Assembly: GCF_036323735.1 (NCBI RefSeq)
Contig: NC_086036.1
Span: 18,952,064 to 19,016,063 of the forward strand
Direction of reading: 5' to 3'
Source: Rattus norvegicus
Lineage: Eukaryota > Chordata > Mammalia > Rodentia > Muridae
DNA: 64,000 bases
The notes under the pieces are model-generated. The model saw only the letters and a list, made by a program, of their open reading frames with translations, was not told the origin of the DNA and did not search any database. Positions 59,001-64,000 of the stretch are shown piece by piece (the first letter of the stretch is position 1; the number at the start of each line of letters is the position of its first letter). The position numbers and the translations under genes were made by a program.

Positions 59001-59903
59001 AAACTAATAGAAGAAAAACTAGGGAAGCATCTGGAACACATGGGCACTGGAAAAAATTTCCTGAACAAAACACCAATGGCTTATGCTCTAAGATCAAGAA
59101 TCGACAAATGGGATCTCATAAAACTGCAAAGCTTCTGTAAGGCAAAGGACACTGTGGTTAGGACAAAACGGCAACCAACAGATTGGGAAAAGATCTTTAC
59201 CAATCCTACAACAGATAGAGGCCTTATATCCAAAATATACAAAGAACTCAAGAGGTTAGACCGCAGGGAAACAAATAACCCTATTAAAAAGTGGGGTTCA
59301 GAGCTAAACAAAGAATTCACAGCTGAGGAATGCCAAATGGCTGAGAAACACCTAAAGAAATGTTCAACATCTTTAGTCATAAGGGAAATGCAAATCAAAA
59401 CAACCCTGAGATTTCACCTCACACCAGTGCGATTGGCTAAGATCAAAAACTCAGGTGACAGCAGATGCTGGCGAGGATGTGGAGAAAGAGGAACACTCCT
59501 CCATTGTTGGTGGGATTGCAGACTGGTAAAACCATTCTGGAAATCAGTCTGGAGGTTCCTCAGAAAATTGGACATTGAACTGCCTGAGGATCCAGCTATA
59601 CCTCTCTTGGGCATATACCCAAAAGATGCCTCAACATATAAAAGAGACACGTGCTCCACTATGTTCATCGCAGCCTTATTTATAATAGCCAGAAACTGGA
59701 AAGAACCCAGATGCCCTTCAACAGAGGAATGGATACAGAAAATGTGGTACATCTACACAATGGAATATTACTCAGCTATCAAAAACAACGAGTTTATGAA
59801 ATTCGTAGGCAAATGGTTGGAACTGGAAAATATCATCCTGAGTGAGCCAACCCAATCACAGAAAGACATACATGGTATGCACTCATTGATAAGTGGCTAT
59901 TAG
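56076..59903 (+). pseudogene. L1 ORF2 (endonuclease-reverse transcriptase), two frameshifts
   Basis: Spans 3,828 bp, close to the usual 1,275-1,280 codons. The start is MNITGSNNHYSLISLNINGL. Endonuclease motifs: QETHL (56205-56219), VGDFNTPLSS (56507) and SDHHG (56762-56776). RT motifs: SGTRQGCPLSPYLFN (about 58039) and FADD (58175-58186). C-terminal CX3CX7HX4C at 59466-59519. Lesion 1 is a one-base loss near 56318-56324, before which only the first 80 codons of the endonuclease are in frame. Lesion 2 is a one-base gain in the T run at about 58823-58828, which creates a stop at 58829-58831. Between the lesions over 830 codons are open, and after the second one about 355. All catalytic motifs checked are present. 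ORF2p nicks DNA and copies L1 RNA at the nick. Confidence 0.95.
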
Positions 59904-60622
59904 CCCAAATGCTTGAATTACCCTAGATCCCTAGAACAAACGAAACTCAAGACAGATGATCAAAATGTGAATGCTTCACTCCTTCTTTAAATGAGGAAAA
60001 AGAATACCCTTGGCATGGAAGGGAGAGGCAAAGATTAAAACAGAGACTGAAGGAACACCCATTCAGAGCCTGCCCCACATTTGGCCCATACATATACAGC
60101 CACCCAATTAGACAAGATGGATGAAGCAAAGAAGTGCAGACCGACAGGAGCCGGATGTAGATCGCTCCTGAGAGACACAGCCAGAATACAGCAAATACAG
60201 AGGCGAATGCCAGCAGCAAACCACTGAACTGAGAATAGGTCCCCTATTGAAGGAATCAGAGAAAGAACTGGAAGAGCTTGAAGGGGCTCGAGACCCCAAA
60301 AGTACAACAATGCCAAGCAACCAGAGCTTCCAGGGACTAAGCCACTACCTAAAGACTATACATGGACTGACCCTGGACTCTGACCCCATAGGTAGCAATG
60401 AATATCCTAGTAAGAGCACCAGTGGAAGGGGAAGCCCTGGGTCCTGCTAAGACTGAACCCCCAGTGAACTAGTCTATGGGGGGAGGGCGGCAATGGGGGG
60501 AGGGTTGGGAGGGGAACACCCATAAGGAAGGGAGGGGGGAGGGGGATGTTTGCCCGGAAACCGGGAAAGGGAATAACACTCGAAATGTATATAAGAAATA
60601 CTCAAGTTAATAAAAAAAAAAA
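59904..60622 (+). other. 3' UTR, polypurine tract and poly(A) of the younger L1
   Basis: The 3' UTR is about 700 bp and contains the G-rich polypurine tract typical of rodent L1 (GGGGGGAGGGCGGCAATGGG at about 60479, GAAGGGAGGGGGGAGGGGG at about 60526), which can form G-quadruplexes. The terminus is ACTCGAAATGTATATAAGAA then ATACTCAAGTTAATAAAAA, with AATAAA at 60609-60614 and about 11 A residues. Confidence 0.93.
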
Positions 60623-60638
60623 GAAGTGAAAAAAATAC

Positions 60639-60978
60639 AAAAGAAGAATATTAAAAGCAGTAAGGGAAAAAGGTCAAGTAACATATGAAGACAGACCTAG
60701 CAGAATTAAAACAGACTGCTGAACAGAAACTATGAAAGCCAGAATATCTTGGGCAAACATCATATAGACCCTAAGAAACACAAATGCCAGCCCAGGCAAA
60801 ACTCTCAATTAACATAGAGGGAGAAACCAAGATATTCGATGAGAAAATGAAATTTACACAATATCTTTCCACATATCCAGCACTACAAAGGATAATACAT
60901 GGAAAACTCCAACACAAGGAAGAAGACTATACTCTAGAAAAAGCAAGAAAGAAATCTTCTTTCAAAAAGACCAAATGA
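60639..60978 (+). pseudogene. Old L1 ORF1, C-terminal remnant
   Basis: The frame 60784-60978 reads AKLSINIEGETKIFDEKMKF, then TQYLSTYPALQRIIHGKLQH, and ends at a natural stop. This is the C-terminal domain of ORF1p and completes the remnant at 53245-54000. A deletion of about 16 bp relative to the younger L1 is visible before CAGGCAAAACTCTC (text matching 'RLLYP' is missing). Confidence 0.88.
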
Positions 60979-61893
60979 AGATAGCCAGACAAACATAATT
61001 CTACCTCTAACAACAAAAGTAACGGAAAGCATCAATCACTTTTGCTTGAAATCTCTTAACATCCATGGACTTAATCTCACAAAAAAAAGATATAGACTAA
61101 CTAATTAGATGTGTAACATTTTGCTACATACAGGAACACACCTCAGTGACAAAGACAGATGCTACCTCAGAGTAAAAGGCTTTAAAAAATTGGCCAAGCA
61201 AATGTTCCCAAGAAACAAACTGAAGGAGCCATTTTAATATGGAGTAAATTAGACTTTCAACCAAAAGTTATCAAAAAGACAAAGAAGGATATTTTATACA
61301 TGCAAAAGGGAAAACCTACCAATATGAACTTACAATTCTGAACATCTATGGTCCAAATGAAAGGGCACCCATAAAAGAAATTTTAGTAAAGCTCAAACCA
61401 CACATATCTCCTTACACAATAACAGTGGGAGACATCAACACCCTACTCTCATCAATGGACAGATCGTGGAAACAGAAATTAAACAAAAACACAATGAAAT
61501 TAACAGAAGTTATGAACCAGGTGGATTTTACAGATAACTATAGAACATTTTACTGTAAAACAAAAGAATATGCCTTATTCTCAGCACCTCATGGTGACTT
61601 CTCTAAAATTTGATGATATAAATGGTCAGAAAACAGGTCTCAACAGATAAAATAATAAAATAATCCCTTCTATCCTATTAGATCCCCATGAACTACGGTT
61701 TTTCTTCAATAACATTAAGAACAACAAAAAACATACATACACTTGGAAGCTGAACAAGGCTCTACTCAATGAAAACTTTGTCAAGGAAGAAATAAAGAAA
61801 TTAAAGATTTTTTAGAATTTAATGGAAATGACCCAAACTTATAGGACACAATGAAAGCAGTGATAAGAGGAAAACTCATAAATGAGTGTCTCC

Positions 61894-61934
61894 AAAAATA
61901 AATAAATAAATAGATAAATAAATAAATAAATAAA
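61894..61934. repeat. (AAAT)n microsatellite inside old L1 ORF2
   Basis: About ten AAAT/AATA units with one AGAT interruption, in a position that in the younger L1 reads CTGCAGAAAAAAACAGGAAA. It appears to have grown out of the A-rich codons. Confidence 0.92.
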
Positions 61935-61981
61935 CTAGAAAGAGTACACTAGCAGTCTAATACCCCAAGTGAAAGCTCTGG

Positions 61982-61982
<1 letters not shown>

Positions 61983-62026
<44 letters not shown>
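61983..62026. repeat. (AC)22 microsatellite inside old L1 ORF2
   Basis: A perfect 44 bp AC run replaces the AACAAAAAGAAGC text found in the younger L1 (about 57049), so it is a local expansion within coding L1 sequence. The Cys/Val minus-strand frame across it is an artefact. Confidence 0.95.
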
Positions 62027-62029
<3 letters not shown>

Positions 62030-62450
62030 GCAAATAAACCTAAGAGGAATATCTGATATATGGCAGAAAATAACCAAACTCAGAGCTGAAATCAACCAAG
62101 TAGAAACCAAAAGAACCATATAAAGAATCAACAAAGCCAGAAGCTTATTCTTTCAGAAAATCAACAAGATAGATAAACCTTTGCCAGACTAACCAGAGGG
62201 TACAGAGACAGTATTCAATTAACAAAATCAGAAATGAAAAGGGAGACATAACAACAGAAACTTAGGAAATTCAATAGATTATCAGATCCTATTATAAAAG
62301 CCTATACTCAATGAAACTGAAAAATCTGGATAGAATGGACAATTTTCTGGACAGATACAAGGAACCAAACTTAAATCTGGTTAAGATAAACCATCTAAAC
62401 AGTCTTATAAACCATAAACAATTAGAAGCAGTCATTAAAAGTCTCCCAAC

Positions 62451-62451
<1 letters not shown>

Positions 62452-62486
<35 letters not shown>
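62452..62486. repeat. (A)35 homopolymer inside old L1 ORF2
   Basis: 35 consecutive A residues between L1 words CTCCCAACC and GCCAAGGACCAGA. The younger L1 has only AAAAAGAG here (about 57479), so the run is an expansion or a very small A-rich insertion, not an L1 tail. Confidence 0.95.
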
Positions 62487-62487
<1 letters not shown>

Positions 62488-63838
62488 CCAAGGACCAGAA
62501 GGGTTTAGTGCAGAATTCTATCAGACCTTCAAGAAGACCTAATACCAAAACTCATAAAAACTATTCCACAAAATAGAAACAGGGGGAACACTACCCAATT
62601 TCGTTCTATGAAGCCTCAATTATGTTTATACTTAAACCAGTAAAAAGAAACAACAAAGAAGTAGAATTTCAGACCATTTTCCCTTATAAATATCAATGCA
62701 AAAATACTCATTAAATTCTTGAAAACTACATGCAAGAACACATACAAATGATGATCCATCATGATCAAGTAGGCTTCATACCAGGGATAAAGGGATGGGT
62801 CAATATAAACAGAAATCTATCGATGTAATCGATTATATAAACAAATTCAAAAAACCCCACATGATCATCACATTAGGTGCTGAGAAAGCATTTGACAAAG
62901 TTAAATACCACTCAATGAGAAAAGTCTTGAAAAGATCAGAAATTCAAGGTCCATACCTAAACAAACTGAAAGCAATATACAGCCAACCAGTAGCCAACAT
63001 CAAACGAAATGGAGAGAAACTTGAAGGAATCGCACTAAAATCAGGAACTAAACAAGGCTGCCCACTAACTACCTACTTATTAAATATACTACTTGAAATC
63101 TTAGCCAGAGCAATCAGACAATAAAAGGAGGTCAAGGAATGCAAATTGAAAAGGAAGAAGTCAAAATATCACTATTTGGTGATGATAAGATAGTGTACTT
63201 AAGTGACCCCAAAATTTCTACCAGAGAACTCCTACAGCTGATAAACAACTTCAGGAAAATGACATGATATAAAATTGACTCAAGTAAGTCAACAGTCATC
63301 CTCAACTTGAAGGATAAACAAACAGAGAATGAAATTAGGAAACAATACCCATGACAATCGTCACAAATAATAAAAAATACTTTGGAGTGTCTCTAACCAT
63401 GCAAGTGAAAGATCTGTATGACAAAAATTTCAAGCCCCTAAAGAAAGAAATAGAAGCTCTCTGAAGAAGAAAAATCTCCCATGTCTATGGATTGGCAGGA
63501 TTAATCTAGTACAAATGGCCATCTTGTTGAAAGCAATCTAGACATTTAATGCAAGTCCCATCAAAATTACAACTCAATTCCTTATAGACTTAGGAAGAGC
63601 AATTTTCAAATTAATATGGAATAACAATATACCCATAATAGCAAAAACTACTCTCAACAATAAAAGAACTGAAGAATCATCATCCCTGACCTCAAACTAT
63701 TACAGAGGAATATTGATAAAAACCGTATGGTGTTGGTACAGAGACAGGCAGGTAAACAATGGAATAGAATTGAAGACCCAGAAATGAACCCACACATCAA
63801 TGGTCACGTGGTCTTTGAAAAGAGAGTTAAAACCATCT

Positions 63839-64000
63839 GAAGAGTTAAATTTCAAAAAGTTAGTCATAAACAAGGTCCGGACTACCTGAGGGAGACTATA
63901 GGGCTTGCCGGACCATTTGGAAATGAAGAGTTAAAATAAAAACTTCATAAAAACTGTAAAAGAACAGCAGATAAGGGGACAGGACAGAGCTGGCCTGAGA
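63839..64000. other. Unannotated sequence at the window edge
   Basis: L1 similarity stops at about 63838. The remaining 162 bases, with GGGAGACTATAGGGCTTGCC and AGGGGACAGGACAGAGCTGG, match nothing I recognise. They may be the edge of another repeat extending past the window. Confidence 0.35.

Larger units (their letters stand above)
54021..60628 (+). mobile_element. Complete-length L1 (rat L1Rn type), inserted in an older L1
   Basis: 6.6 kb in canonical order: 5' UTR (54021-54943), ORF1 (54944-56016), a 59 bp spacer, ORF2 (56076-59903), 3' UTR (59904-60610) with AATAAA at 60609 and a poly(A) tail. Likely target duplication AAAAAAATAC (54011-54020, 60629-60638). ORF1 has one nonsense codon and one frameshift, and ORF2 has two single-base frameshifts. 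The few lesions point to an insertion much younger than the host L1. Confidence 0.95.
60639..63838 (+). mobile_element. Old L1, 3' part (end of ORF1 and most of ORF2)
   Basis: Resumes exactly where the left part stops: AGAATATTAAAAGCAGTAAG at about 60645 is the ORF1 C-terminal region, ending near 60978. ORF2 follows from about 61030 and stays recognisable to 63838, where L1 similarity ends in the domain that reads 'YGHLIF' in intact copies. The C-terminal quarter of ORF2 and the 3' UTR are missing. Three microsatellites have arisen within its ORF2 (61894-61934, 61983-62026, 62452-62486). Confidence 0.92.
61030..63838 (+). pseudogene. Old L1 ORF2 remnant
   Basis: Broken into many frames. Recognisable pieces are 61425-61613 (GDINTLLSSMDRSWKQKLNK, an endonuclease part where GDFN has become GDIN) and 62795-63124 (GAEKAFDKVKYHSMRKVLKR, then SGTKQGCPLTTYLLN in the RT domain). 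The RT active site FADD has become FGDD (63175-63186). Expanded repeats also disrupt it. Clearly inactive. Confidence 0.92.

Noticed and set aside
56707..59752. Minus-strand frames of 100-189 codons across ORF2
   Set aside because: Antisense shadows of L1 ORF2, recurring at every L1 copy in the window.
54944..59903. Active, intact L1
   Set aside because: A stop at 55307 and frameshifts near 55640, 56320 and 58826 interrupt both ORFs as the sequence stands.
1..64000. A novel gene cluster or defence-type system
   Set aside because: No set of co-oriented non-repeat ORFs, no operon-like spacing and no recognisable enzyme domains exist outside L1; the DNA is mammalian repeat-rich sequence.

Overview
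The window looks like gene-free mammalian DNA from a rat (genus Rattus). The clearest sign is four near-complete ID SINEs, the tRNA-Ala/BC1-derived family that is very abundant in rat. They sit with rodent L1 LINEs of several ages, B3/B4-like SINE fragments, long CA/GT and GATA microsatellites and an AT-rich, CpG-poor background. I see no host exon, tRNA or rRNA gene, CRISPR array or bacterial-type system. Every long coding stretch is L1-derived and carries at least one disabling lesion.

Layout. 1-16340 is mostly unique AT-rich sequence with microsatellites (698-764, 2432-2809, 5051-5235, 6116-6285, 8187-8218, 9609-9670, 12181-12405, 12612-12679), one full ID element (5559-5660), an L1 3' end and some weak MaLR/SINE-like remnants. 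16341-19105 is an ancient plus-strand L1 with an ID inserted in it. 19283-30650 is a continuous stack of minus-strand L1 copies. Inside one of them lies a 3.35 kb LTR-retroelement insert (23643-26991) organised as R-U5-body-U3-R-poly(A) between L1-type target duplications, which is what reverse transcription of a retroelement RNA by L1 machinery would leave. 31431-32625 is an old L1 3' UTR holding a perfect TG/TA/CA palindrome. 33060-41912 carries a B3-like SINE, ancient L1 remnants, an inverted pair of L1 3' ends (38675-39585) and simple repeats.

41928-45757 is a minus-strand L1 with a complete 3' end, ORF1 start and 5' UTR, framed by a 15 bp target duplication, but lacking about 2.6 kb internally, so ORF1 is joined to the ORF2 reverse-transcriptase region. 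45758-52530 is mostly unique, with two further ID elements and a (GT)24 tract. 52535-63838 is an old L1 (200 bp promoter monomers, ORF1, decayed ORF2) split by a younger, complete-length L1 (54021-60628) that has a 606 bp promoter monomer, ORF1, ORF2, 3' UTR and poly(A).

How the parts relate. Apart from simple repeats, the recognisable content comes from L1 activity: autonomous L1 copies, SINEs (ID, B3/B4) moved by L1 enzymes, and a retroelement RNA apparently copied by the same machinery. The younger L1 has one nonsense mutation and three single-base frameshifts in its two ORFs, so it is not expected to be active, though its reverse-transcriptase FADD and C-terminal Cys/His motifs are intact.
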